DNA of 64,000 bases from Aculops lycopersici (lineage: Eukaryota > Arthropoda > Arachnida > Trombidiformes > Eriophyidae): positions 7,713,433 through 7,777,432 of the forward strand of contig WNKI01000001.1 in NCBI GenBank assembly GCA_015350385.1. The letters are read 5' to 3'. The stretch's first letter is position 1, and each line of letters opens with the position of its first letter. Made by a program: the position numbers and the translations under genes. The notes under the pieces were generated by a model that was not told the DNA's origin, did not search any database, and saw only the letters and a list, made by a program, of their open reading frames with translations. Positions 11,001 through 20,097 of this stretch are shown here, piece by piece.

Positions 11001-13375
11001 TGAGGCTAGCCAAAGTTGTGAGCTTGTTCACATTGTTGTTGTTCTTGCTGTTAACTTTGCTTTGCTTTAGAGTCACTTATATAGTGTATCTTTTTCGTTT
11101 TGATGAAAATTAAAACGGAACGCTCTCCCCTCTCAAGTTTCAGTGTCAGTTGTTAAGTTGTGGCTCGAGTAGTTTTCAAATCCGAGCTAGTCTCTTTCAA
11201 CTTTGCTAACTGGATCAACTGACTGTGAGAGTTAAATTAATTAATTAATTTCAATTTGCTCTCTTGCTTTCTAGCCTATTTAGCCTCAACTTGTTCCACT
11301 GGCCGCCGTCGCCGCCTCACGCTCGAGATGAGAGGAGAAACTAGCCAGTTTTCAAGTCTCCAGTATCAACTCCAGAGATGAATGTTGTGGCCGCAACAAG
11401 AGATAGAATGTAATGGAAACATTTTGTCCATTTGAGTTGTTACATTAGTTACAAGGCGAAGCTATGAAAGATATGAAGTTGAAAAGTCGTTGTTCTCTCT
11501 AAAGTTTAGAATCTTTATCTTTCTCTCCTTTATGCTAGAATAATTAAAATCTCTCCTCTTCTCCTTGGAAGAGAATGTTTCTTGTTGTTGCTCTGTATTC
11601 TTTGCACATTAGACAGAGTAGAAGCTAAAACTGAAACTGAAACTCAATCTCACACTCAAAGAGAATAGAACTCAACTAAAGTGAACCAAAACTCTGTTGT
11701 GCTTTCCAGTTGTGCCTTTTAATTGGCTTGGATATTCTCCCTCTCCCTTCAAGAGCTAGGAATCTCCAAGCCCTCGATTAGTGAGGATAAATTGGTGGAG
11801 CAAGTGCGTTAGATTATTAACAGCCAGTTTTAGTCAATGCAAAGTATATGTTACTTCATCGTTCATTTGACTCGTCGGCTGGCGTTTAGTGTCCACTAGT
11901 GGACCAGTCGACTAGCCAACTTGTCGAGCAAACTAAACTAAACTAAACTCAATCCAACTTGACTCAATGACTTCCAACTTCCATCTCCAGTTCATAATTC
12001 AAATCATCTCTCACTGGAGTGTGCTAATTTTATGGCGCCACACGAATTCCTAAGCCGCAAAACCAAAGCAAGCGGCCAACTCGAGGCTTCTGTTTACATG
12101 CCGCTGCTCTGGTTTACCTGTTCGCTCGTCTCACTCGATTATAAGTCACGATGAAACACGAGCGCCGATAAAAATCATTTACACTCGATACTCAAATTAC
12201 AAACACAATCAACTTATACTTCGATTAATATCATAACTCCACTCCAGTCCAGTCCAGTCCAGTCCTTTGAACAGATGGGTCAATTGGATTCGATTGGATT
12301 AGATCGGTTCGGATAGGAGAGACCAATCGATGATAGTGTTCATAAATTTTGGGCGTGGTTGCAACAATCGGGCGAGTGGCAACAATCGATGTTGTTCAGT
12401 TATTCAACGATTTAGTTGGTGGCTCTAGTGGTTTGTTGTTGTTGTTGTTGTTGTTGCTCTCTTCCTCTTGCCTTTGGATTCTTGAGAGTAATTGACCACC
12501 ACAACATCTACTACCACTACTACTACTCCTGCTACTCCTGCTATTGCTCACCAAAGATAGCCACCAATGAGTAAGTGGCGCTAACATTCCAAACGATTGC
12601 TGCCAATAGATAAGTACAGCTCACCTAACTGATGTCTTCGGCTCGACAAGAAAATGACCAGTAATCGAACAATGAACTCCTCCACTATGGAAATTTCCCG
12701 TTTTTGCCTCGCATAGTTTGGCTGAAATTTCGTACCTACTTACTATCCTCTGGTTGCATGTAGCTTTCCAAATTTGATTGAAATTAGCTTAGTTTTGACT
12801 CTTCGCGTGGCAGTGGAAGAAGCTTGATAGATTCTATTTGATTGTGCCACCTGTCGATCGATGCAACACTTCGGTCATCAGTTAGTTTAAGCGCAGATTT
12901 TTAGCCGTTGACCTTCGTGTGATTCTATATAAGTGCTCAAGATGATAGATTAATCGATGACACATTTATATCATTGAGCTTTGGATAGCCCTACATTTTG
13001 CACTGCCATTCTCTCTTATTAATACGCCAAGTTTCTTCACGAGATGGTTCCTCTTTAGCGCCTCCCGCGCTCCATCTCTCGTCGAATTTTACGACTTGTG
13101 AGAGAAAAGCGATAGAAAACATGATAGATAGACTAACTGTAACTAAAGAGAGAGATCAACAAAACCATTGATCGCACTCCATGATTACAAGCGATCGAAC
13201 GCGAATCGAGAGTAAATGAACGAAAAAATACTAATTCCATCTCGATATCAAAATTTACACCTGAAAATCAATGAATCTATCTTGGTCTATACAAAACAAA
13301 TGAGTTAGCAATTGTCTCAATGGTGATATATTGTGCCACGATCTCAAGGGCAAAGTTAGGTAATGTGCAAACAGC
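8001..13375. other. Gene-free stretch upstream of the UBXN7 3' end
   Basis: I see no recognisable gene. Several frames reach 110-150 codons (for example 8892-9347 +), but none shows a domain, a conserved motif or a coding-like partner. A GCC run lies at about 10136-10159 and CCAGT repeats at about 12243-12266. The last few hundred bases probably include the UBXN7 3' UTR. Confidence 0.5.
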
Positions 13376-14920
13376 TCATTTAGTCTTGAGGATAACTTCC
13401 AACCGACAGGCTGGCGTCAGACCTAACGATTCCAGGGTCTCTTCCATATGAGCCTTACTCAGTTTTTTGTGAGGTGGAACAACGAACTTGATCCTCCTAT
13501 GCCTAAGCGGATTCTGAAATTGACTTTGGACAAAGTCTCTAATATGAGATAATCTATGTTGAGGCGAGAACTTTTGTATCTTGTTGGTGCCATCCGGGAA
13601 TCGAAGTGCAATTCGACACGTGCGCTCTAGTCCATCGTTAACAATGCGACATGTGTCATCCTTTTCCTCATTATTCTCTTCAACCAGCAACGGTGATGAG
13701 GACGACTTCTCATCGGCTTTCATCTCATCATTGTCCTCATTCTCATCATGGGATTCCATCTCGTCGTCATTAGACTCTGTATCCTCATGCTCCTCAATCT
13801 GGACTACTCTCCTCTCTTGGACTTCAATCTCATCATCGTCATCAATATTGATAATCTCCTTTTTTGGTTGAACATGTATATTCTTCTTTATGATGGTATC
13901 TGCGTCTGGCGTTGGGTGATCAGTTAGAAATTCAATGATAGAATCACAGAAGGTTGTTTTATCCAATGTTGAGGCCGTCCATGTTTTCATTGACTCTCCA
14001 GTTCGAGGATCTATGATGGACACGTATGGTTGACTTCCAACGCGATAAAATTGAACAAACTTGCCGCCCTCGTGAGTGTCATGGTAAACTTGCCAAAAGA
14101 TGAAATGTTCCTTGACAATATCCTTCACTATTTGATCGGACCAAACATCTCTATTCAATGTTTGACAAGGAAACTCGCGGCCATTTTGAATGTTGACCAG
14201 TAGCCATTTGTTCTCCGCCGTGCTCTTATCTCTTGCGCTTACAAAATCGCCGCGAAACATTAGATCAAGCGGTGGTCTGAATAAATCCTCGATAGTTGTT
14301 GCCCTCGATGAGGCACCATTACCGCTAGCTCCACTATTTAGGCCACCAAACTGTTGGTCAATATCTGAACCGCTAGCACCCCCACTTGCGCCCCCGATTC
14401 CAACACTACCTGGCTCGCCGGACCTTTGAAAGGCCTGCTCTTGCCACCGAGCCTCGGCCTCGAAATCTCTGAAAGCATCGTATGGTCCCGCGCTGGCGCC
14501 GCGGGTATTGTATCTCCTTTGATCAGGCACATAGCTAATTGGACTGTTGATTAAAACTTGACGAATTGGGGCAATCGGTGGTCTAATTTCATCATCTGGT
14601 TGACTCATTGGTGGTGATTGCCTCCATCGGCTATTTGAGCCATTGGCATCCACGTTGAGTGGATCAGCTGACGACGATGAGTTATTGTCGTTGTGTATAT
14701 TGAATCTTGGTCTTGAGGGTCCAGGTAAACCACCAGTACTAGCGGTAGCATTAGATCTAGCCGCCTGATCCTCTGAAGTTGTATCTAGATGCATGCTAAT
14801 GGCCATATCAAGGTTCCAATTGCATGCCTCTAATAAACTTTGCGCGATCTCCTCTGACGCCCCAGTAACGCCACAAAATTGGCTCATAGCCTCATCGTGG
14901 CTAACGTCGTCCGAGGACAT
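13376..14920 (-). CDS. UBXN7: UBX domain-containing protein 7 (UBXN7/UBXD7), p97 adaptor
   Basis: The product is 514 aa, close to the family's usual length of about 490. The order of domains is diagnostic. There is a UBA-like helical domain at residues 5-45 (SQFCGVTGASEEIAQSLLEA). A thioredoxin-like UAS domain lies at about 210-335 (NKWLLVNIQN, then DVWSDQIVKDIVKEHFIFWQ and YRVGSQPYVSIIDPRTGE). An acidic linker follows at 358-425. A C-terminal UBX domain lies at about 431-512 (CRIALRFPDGTNKIQKF; SLGLTPACRLEVIL). The family links the p97/VCP unfoldase to ubiquitylated clients and cullin-RING ligases in cytosol and nucleus. A single exon, starting at an ATG directly followed by the UBA domain. 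It is divergent from NOP56, with 823 bases between the starts. Confidence 0.93.
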   Translation of the reverse strand: MSSDDVSHDEAMSQFCGVTGASEEIAQSLLEACNWNLDMAISMHLDTTSEDQAARSNATASTGGLPGPSRPRFNIHNDNNSSSSADPLNVDANGSNSRWRQSPPMSQPDDEIRPPIAPIRQVLINSPISYVPDQRRYNTRGASAGPYDAFRDFEAEARWQEQAFQRSGEPGSVGIGGASGGASGSDIDQQFGGLNSGASGNGASSRATTIEDLFRPPLDLMFRGDFVSARDKSTAENKWLLVNIQNGREFPCQTLNRDVWSDQIVKDIVKEHFIFWQVYHDTHEGGKFVQFYRVGSQPYVSIIDPRTGESMKTWTASTLDKTTFCDSIIEFLTDHPTPDADTIIKKNIHVQPKKEIINIDDDDEIEVQERRVVQIEEHEDTESNDDEMESHDENEDNDEMKADEKSSSSPLLVEENNEEKDDTCRIVNDGLERTCRIALRFPDGTNKIQKFSPQHRLSHIRDFVQSQFQNPLRHRRIKFVVPPHKKLSKAHMEETLESLGLTPACRLEVILKTK

Positions 14921-15743
14921 TTCTTTTGATATTGGTTGGTTTCTGTTGGTTGATGTCTATCAAACGCAATAGTTGCTATTAATAATTGTGTGATTATATT
15001 TGTCGCCAATAGGGGTACGAGACAACAAATGGTTATTGTTGTTGATCTTATTATTGATGAGCGCGATATCTACAATATACCTGATGATTTGGCATGAGAA
15101 TCAATCGAAACGACAACTAAAGTGGAAGCTTGAGTTGGAAATATGTCGTTGTTTTATACGAGATGTTAGCAATAATATGTTGCAAATGACAAATAATGGT
15201 ATTTAATTGCCAATTTGACAAATCTAATAATATAACAGTCACAATAATACCCCACAAGAACCAAGCAACCAAAAACACACAGTCATCTGGAAGCGCACAG
15301 TCATTTGCAAAGCATCATCACGTAGACTTGGGGATTGTTGGTGGTAAAGACGCATAAGAAAAGGATAACTTTTCATTTTCATTTCCATTTTCACTGTTGT
15401 TGTGTGCGAGATTTTCGCGCGCCAAGTTTCGAATGCATCGGCCTGCTTGGCAGATAATGCGCAAGCGCATTCTTTAAAGCTTGTGAGCTTGCAAATTTTG
15501 CAATGCAAAGCGACCACAAAACAACGTGGTGGTGGTTGTGGTGCACCAAACTTTCTCATGTGGTCACACGGAGACTCGATGCGCCAGCAGCCTGCAGCAT
15601 TACAAAGCACAGCAACAACCTGAACCTCGTGCTCGTGTTTTTGTTGCAAAGGTAAGATACACTTGCCTTTTGTTATTATCATCTAATTATCCTAACTATT
15701 GCCAATAATCATATCAAAATAAACTACCCATAATATTATCACA
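14921..15743. promoter_or_regulatory. Shared intergenic region between divergent UBXN7 and NOP56
   Basis: The 823-base spacer separates the two divergent start codons and must contain both promoters. No clear TATA box lies close to either ATG. The DNA is AT-rich next to each gene and contains no supported reading frame. A box C/D-like word appears near 15083, but with no convincing snoRNA around it. Confidence 0.55.
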
Positions 15744-17015
15744 ATGACGAAGAAGCTATTTGTGCTCTTCGAGCATGCAACTGGATACTCGTTATTCAGG
15801 GTAAATGAGTACGAAGATATCGGTGCTTTGATGCCCCAGGTGGCCAAAGCGTCCCAGAACCCTCAGCTATTCAACTCACTCGTCCAACTTGTCGCCTTTC
15901 AACCCTTCAAATCAGCCCAAGCTACAATGGAAAATACAGAGGCGACAGTGGAGGGTAGACTGCCAGAGGAGTTGAAACTGTTTTTGGAGGAGAATTTGCC
16001 TAGCAAGAAGAGAAGGAAGATTACTTTGGGCATATCAGACCCCAAAATTGGAGCCTCAATCACAGAGGAATACGAAGTCACATGCTCCTTCTCAGATGTT
16101 GTACCCGAGATCATTCGTGGCATTAGATATCATTACCAAAAATTGATTGAAGATGTACCAATGGAGGTAATGAACAGCGCCGAATCTAGCTTAGGTCGTA
16201 ACATGTCGAGATCAAAGGTTAAGTTCAATGTTAATAGAGCGGACAATATGATCATCCAAAGTATTTGGTTACTCGATAAGCTGGACAAGGATATAAATAC
16301 ATTCGCAATGCGTTTGAGAGAATGGTACTCGTTCCATTTCCCGGAATTGTTCAAGATTGTCAATGATAACTACAAATTTGCTAAATTAGCCCAGCTTATT
16401 GGAGACAGAAATCTCATCGAGGATTTTGATCAACTTGAAGCAGATATAAATGAGATTATGGAGGACGAGGAGAAGTCGGCCGCAATTATACAAGCTCTAC
16501 ATACATCGATGGGCACAGAGATAGCAGACGTTGACATGGAAAATATCAAATCTTTTACCGAGAAGGTTATCCACTTATCAGAGTACAGGACAAATCTGTT
16601 AAATTATTTGACATCAAGAATGAACAATGTAGCACCAAATCTCTCAACACTGATTGGTGAAACTGTGGGCGCTCGTCTAATTAGTCGCGCGGGTAGTTTG
16701 ACAAATCTGGCCAAGTGTCCGGCCTCGACGCTTCAGATCCTCGGAGCTGAGAAGGCTCTCTTCAGAGCACTAAAATCAAAGGGTAACACGCCAAAATTTG
16801 GTCTCATCTACCATTCCAACTTTATTGGAAAAGCTATGACCAAGGACAAGGGTAAGATGTCACGTTTCTTGGCCAACAAGTGCTCACTAGCAACTAGAAT
16901 CGACTGTTTCAGTGACGAGCCTTCAAATATCTTTGGCAGTCAACTGAAGGAGCAAGCCGAGGAGCGACTACGCAGTTTCTCAAACCCCAAGAGCGTGGCC
17001 CCAGCTGCGACGTGA
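15744..17015 (+). CDS. NOP56: Nucleolar protein NOP56, box C/D snoRNP core component
   Basis: The product is 423 aa and recognisable along its whole length. The N-terminal NOP5NT domain starts LFVLFEHATGYSLFRV. A coiled-coil/NOSIC region contains KVKFNVNRADNMIIQSIWLLDKLDKDINTF at about residues 158-187. The RNA-binding Nop domain includes the family hallmark stretch ending SLTNLAKCPASTLQILGAEK (about 316-335) and GNTPKFGLIYHS. The C-terminus ends soon after EQAEERLRSFS, so the long Lys/Glu-rich tail found in yeast and human NOP56 is missing. NOP56 pairs with NOP58 and fibrillarin to methylate rRNA in the nucleolus. In vertebrates the gene hosts intronic snoRNAs. Here there are no introns, so any snoRNAs must be encoded elsewhere. 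A polyadenylation signal lies 45 bases after the stop. Confidence 0.97.
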   Translation: MTKKLFVLFEHATGYSLFRVNEYEDIGALMPQVAKASQNPQLFNSLVQLVAFQPFKSAQATMENTEATVEGRLPEELKLFLEENLPSKKRRKITLGISDPKIGASITEEYEVTCSFSDVVPEIIRGIRYHYQKLIEDVPMEVMNSAESSLGRNMSRSKVKFNVNRADNMIIQSIWLLDKLDKDINTFAMRLREWYSFHFPELFKIVNDNYKFAKLAQLIGDRNLIEDFDQLEADINEIMEDEEKSAAIIQALHTSMGTEIADVDMENIKSFTEKVIHLSEYRTNLLNYLTSRMNNVAPNLSTLIGETVGARLISRAGSLTNLAKCPASTLQILGAEKALFRALKSKGNTPKFGLIYHSNFIGKAMTKDKGKMSRFLANKCSLATRIDCFSDEPSNIFGSQLKEQAEERLRSFSNPKSVAPAAT

Positions 17016-17059
17016 TAGTTTTGTCACTAATAACATTAAACAACTAGTAAGAGGATGTA

Positions 17060-17065
17060 AATAAA
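17060..17065 (+). terminator. Polyadenylation signal AATAAA of NOP56
   Basis: AATAAA sits 45 bases after the NOP56 stop codon, implying a very short 3' UTR. The assignment follows from position and strand. Confidence 0.6.
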
Positions 17066-17134
17066 TCACACTGTCAACATGAAACAACCCAACTACTCAT
17101 CTATCGTCTGACAATTATGCGCTTGTAAGGACGA

Positions 17135-17176
17135 AGCGCTATGCGCGTGAGTAGACGAGCACATAGCGCTCACGCG
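17135..17176. repeat. Overlapping, mutually exclusive inverted repeats
   Basis: AGCGCTATG (17135-17143) is inverse complementary to CATAGCGCT (17162-17170). The adjacent CGCGTGAG (17144-17151) is inverse complementary to CTCACGCG (17169-17176). The right arms overlap by two bases, so only one of the two hairpins can form fully at a time. It lies about 70 bases after the NOP56 polyadenylation signal and before the next gene. Function unknown. Confidence 0.6.
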
Positions 17177-17488
17177 GATCCACCTGTTATACACCTGCAT
17201 TTCTGTGTATTCGCCCGATGCGCAACGTGTGGTGTGTGTGGCATGCAAATAACTGCGCACCTGTTAATTGAAAAAATTCAGTAACCTGTTTCTCTCACGT
17301 CTGCCTCCTTTTCGCTTTTCTTGGTTGAGCCGGTGATAAGTTAGTGTATTTATTAGAGTAACAATATTAAGCCTATGATTGTTGTTTTTGTGACATTGGT
17401 AGACAAGTAGCATTAATAGTGACAGGTGTGATATTAACCTTGACATAAATAACAAGAATTACTAATAGTTATTATTTGACAGTGCATT

Positions 17489-18040
17489 ATGGGCATGGTT
17501 ATTGGAAGAATGGCTCAATCGATAGGTCCAAGTCCAAATAAGACGAGATCGGCCGGCGGATCTCGTGATTTTGGGGACAACTCCACCGAGGGAGCAAGTT
17601 TGCCCGCCGCCAGGCGAACCAATATCAGACGTCGCTTGGTTAGGGAGTTGGCTGATTTGGAGCAAATGCAGCCCAACTCCGTTGTGCTCAGGCGGAGCGC
17701 TAGATTGAGATCAGTTTCGGTCGCATCGCGTGGCGCTGCATCCGGAAGTGTAGGCATCCGGCGCTCGTTACGCCAAAACCCCTCCCTAGTCTCTGCGACC
17801 AACAACTCAAGGTTGTCCACCACACCTGCCTCGGCTTCAGGCGCTGGAAGGGCTAGAACAGGTGGCTCGAGCGCGGCGCGAGTCGGTGGTCGTAGGTCCA
17901 TCTCGTCGACTCGCCGTCGCTCGTCGTCAATTAGTGGAGGCGGCCTTCGTCGAAGCGCCAGGTTGAGAGCAATATCAGGCACAGGTAGCCAGCAGACGGG
18001 ATCGTTGCGTCGCCGCGGATTGATTGGCCGAGCGCATTGA
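17489..18040 (+). CDS. Small basic protein with RRSARLR repeats, unknown function
   Basis: The product is 183 aa, extremely rich in Arg, Ser, Ala and Gly, and has no membrane segment or signal peptide. The motif LRRSARLR occurs exactly twice (residues 67-74 and 153-160). A related IRRSLR sits at 90-95, with further Arg clusters at 42-49, 135-145 and 174-176. Such Arg/Ser motifs are found in chromatin- or nucleic-acid-associated proteins, so a nuclear role is a reasonable guess but not proven. ATG 17489 is the first in the frame; a second Met (residue 8) is possible. The gene converges on the carbonic anhydrase, with 53 bases between the stops. The high GC opens a long antisense frame, which I consider a shadow. 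Confidence 0.6.
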   Translation: MGMVIGRMAQSIGPSPNKTRSAGGSRDFGDNSTEGASLPAARRTNIRRRLVRELADLEQMQPNSVVLRRSARLRSVSVASRGAASGSVGIRRSLRQNPSLVSATNNSRLSTTPASASGAGRARTGGSSAARVGGRRSISSTRRRSSSISGGGLRRSARLRAISGTGSQQTGSLRRRGLIGRAH

Positions 18041-18093
18041 TTAAACGCCCAATTAGATAAACAACGAATTTCCCATTGATGGCCACCAGAGAC

Positions 18094-20097
18094 TTAGCGC
18101 TTGGATTTGCTGTGATTGTTATCTTGGACTCCAGTTATAGACAAGCTCCAGCTTACTATTAAGAAGCTCGCCATACAAGCCAGTAGCCAGGACCACCTGT
18201 TAGCGATTCCTCCGTGCAGCGCACTTGAAGCCGCACCTGAGTAGGGATCTAGAGCAGAGTGGTGGCCAACTAAATGGCCACCGCCCACACTCGCGGAGCC
18301 CAAATGATTGCCACTGTTACTAAAACTAACTATTGGCTCACCATTCACATTTCCATTGCCCATATCCAATCTTCCGTGAGTTAAGAAGGAGGCCAAGATT
18401 GTCCTGTTGTTCAGTGGTTGCAACTGCCTAATATTTGGCGTAATTAGATGTCCCGCTCGCTGGTCATCGGAGTCGTGGTCCGACGACGCTGGCGGCGCAT
18501 AGAGATTTCTAAACATTTCAATTTGTTTCGCGTTCATAGTGAGCCTCTCGGTCATAACAATCCAATTGACGACTTGATAGCAAGGGGGCGTGGTGAGTGA
18601 TCCCGAGTAGGTGTAGAATGAGCTGAGCCGATTGGGAAGTAGCTCACTAATGGATTTATAGTCAACCTCTCGGCTCGTTTCAGTGGCATTGATTTGACCA
18701 AGTGCATTGACAATGGGCACAAAGCCAGTGTTACCTTTTCGCGAGGACTATTGTTGTGTTAGTTTGTTAATAAATATGGATGATACAAGACGATAAGAGT
18801 AGATTAGTACAAATGAACAACAAATAAAGAGATGTGTGAACGGGATCGAGGAGAACATTAAGCAGCAGATAATGTATGATGTTTTCCAGCACACTAACCT
18901 CAATTAGTATTCCAATGACCGTCACCGAGTCTGAGGTGAAGCCAATTTTAGATTTGTCGAGTCCATGCTTGATGTGAACCAAGTGCATCTAGCGATTTTG
19001 TGTGCACAAGATGGTGAGTAGAATGCGTGCGTGGGCATGTTTTTTGTGCCAACAGGTGGGCGTGTTCCGATGAGGGGAGAAAAGTTGGAATTTAAATTAG
19101 TTTTTCTGTTATTTGGTCGGTTGATGCAAGGCGACTCTCTCCCTCGTAATAGAGTTTGAAAGTTAGAAAGGTTATTGGTCTTGCATAAACATAATACTAA
19201 TATGAGGAATGAACAAATGTCACTAACCTCCATTGCCGCACGATTGCCATCAATCGCGTGCTCGCTTCCATTATCCCGCCTCTCGCCCCAATGGAAGTGG
19301 ACGTCCTGGAGGCGGAACTCGTTGTTTCCGTCGTCTAGCCAGTCCAACTTGATGGTTGGCGCCCCGTTATATGGAAGCTGGTTGGCGGCTCCGCCACCTT
19401 GCGAGTTGCCGCTGCTATTGTCCTGTTCAATTTGGTTTCCATACAAGCTATCTACTGGCTGCTGACTTGGTGTGTTGAATTGAAGACGACTTCCGCTAAA
19501 GCGCGACTGCGACTTATGCGATTGAGACGACGACGACTCACTTCCGGTCCCACTAGAGTGATAGCCGTGGTCCTCGTCGTTGGGGGGCTCGTCGGCCGTT
19601 ATAATGTCAGGCACTTGAGTTCCGGCGCTCGACTCTCTGTTATCGTTGCTCTCACTTCCACTTGGCGCTGGAAACTTGACACCAAATTGAGAGCTTGGAT
19701 CCATAAAACTCTCAATTGGATTTAATTTAATCGTATGATGAGCATTTGAAAGTTTGAATTTAACTGGCTGGTCATAGTTGAAGAATTGCAAGTTCAAGTG
19801 ACTGTTTGATATCACATTTCTGCTCTGAATGTCAATGGGCGATTGTGCATTTGAGCCGCAATGTTTATAGTCGGGCGCCCAATGGTGTTGGTCGCGGTAA
19901 GACCATTGATGTTGCTGGGGCGATTGATTGTTGTCAATAAAGAATGCCTCTGTCGGGGGAATCAATGATGATGATGACAAGATGATCAGGCTTAAGATTA
20001 TGAGCGACAGGTAAGAAGAGTGCGATTTTGTCAAGTGCTGGCACGACAGCAGCAACCTGTTATTCTTGCTCATTCCTTGTTTAAATCTTGGCTCCAT
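18094..20097 (-). CDS. Secreted/membrane-anchored alpha-carbonic anhydrase, three exons
   Basis: Exons, in transcript order, are 20097-19228, 18988-18899 and 18747-18094, all joined in phase 0, giving 537 aa. A hydrophobic segment at residues 29-45 is probably the signal peptide or anchor. The CA domain starts at HQWSYRDQHHWAPDYKHCG. Zinc ligands are H267 and H269 (DVHFHWG) and H292 (MHLVH, first residues of exon 2). GSEH (E279) and GSLTTPPC (T372) complete the active site. H120/H121 matches the proton-shuttle position. C80 and C375 would form the extracellular disulfide. A hydrophobic C-terminus (about 505-525) suggests a GPI or transmembrane anchor, as in CA IV-like enzymes. It should hydrate CO2 outside the cell. 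An approximately 120-residue Ser/Gly/Asn-rich insertion at 126-246, before the zinc strand, is unusual. Confidence 0.93.
18748..18898 (-). other. Intron 2 of the carbonic anhydrase gene
   Basis: 151 bases. The donor is GAG|GTTAGT and the acceptor is ATAG|TCC. Removing it joins the conserved GILIE to SSRKGNTGFVPI, restoring the family's E-x-N-x-x-F-x-P-I pattern. Confidence 0.9.
18989..19227 (-). other. Intron 1 of the carbonic anhydrase gene
   Basis: 239 bases. The donor is GAG|GTTAGT, the same hexamer as intron 2, and the acceptor is GCTAG|ATG. Removing it restores AAME-MHLVH, which carries the third zinc histidine. Confidence 0.9.

Noticed and set aside
15040..15110. Possible box C/D snoRNA near NOP56 (TGATGA words)
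   Set aside because: The words do not match the full C box and no D box with a terminal stem is placed correctly. Such 6-mers are common by chance.
17515..17982. 155-codon minus-strand frame opposite the RRSARLR protein gene
   Set aside because: It is antisense to a frame with internal motif repeats. Its own peptide is rich in Arg/Leu/Pro with no motif, as expected from a high-GC shadow.
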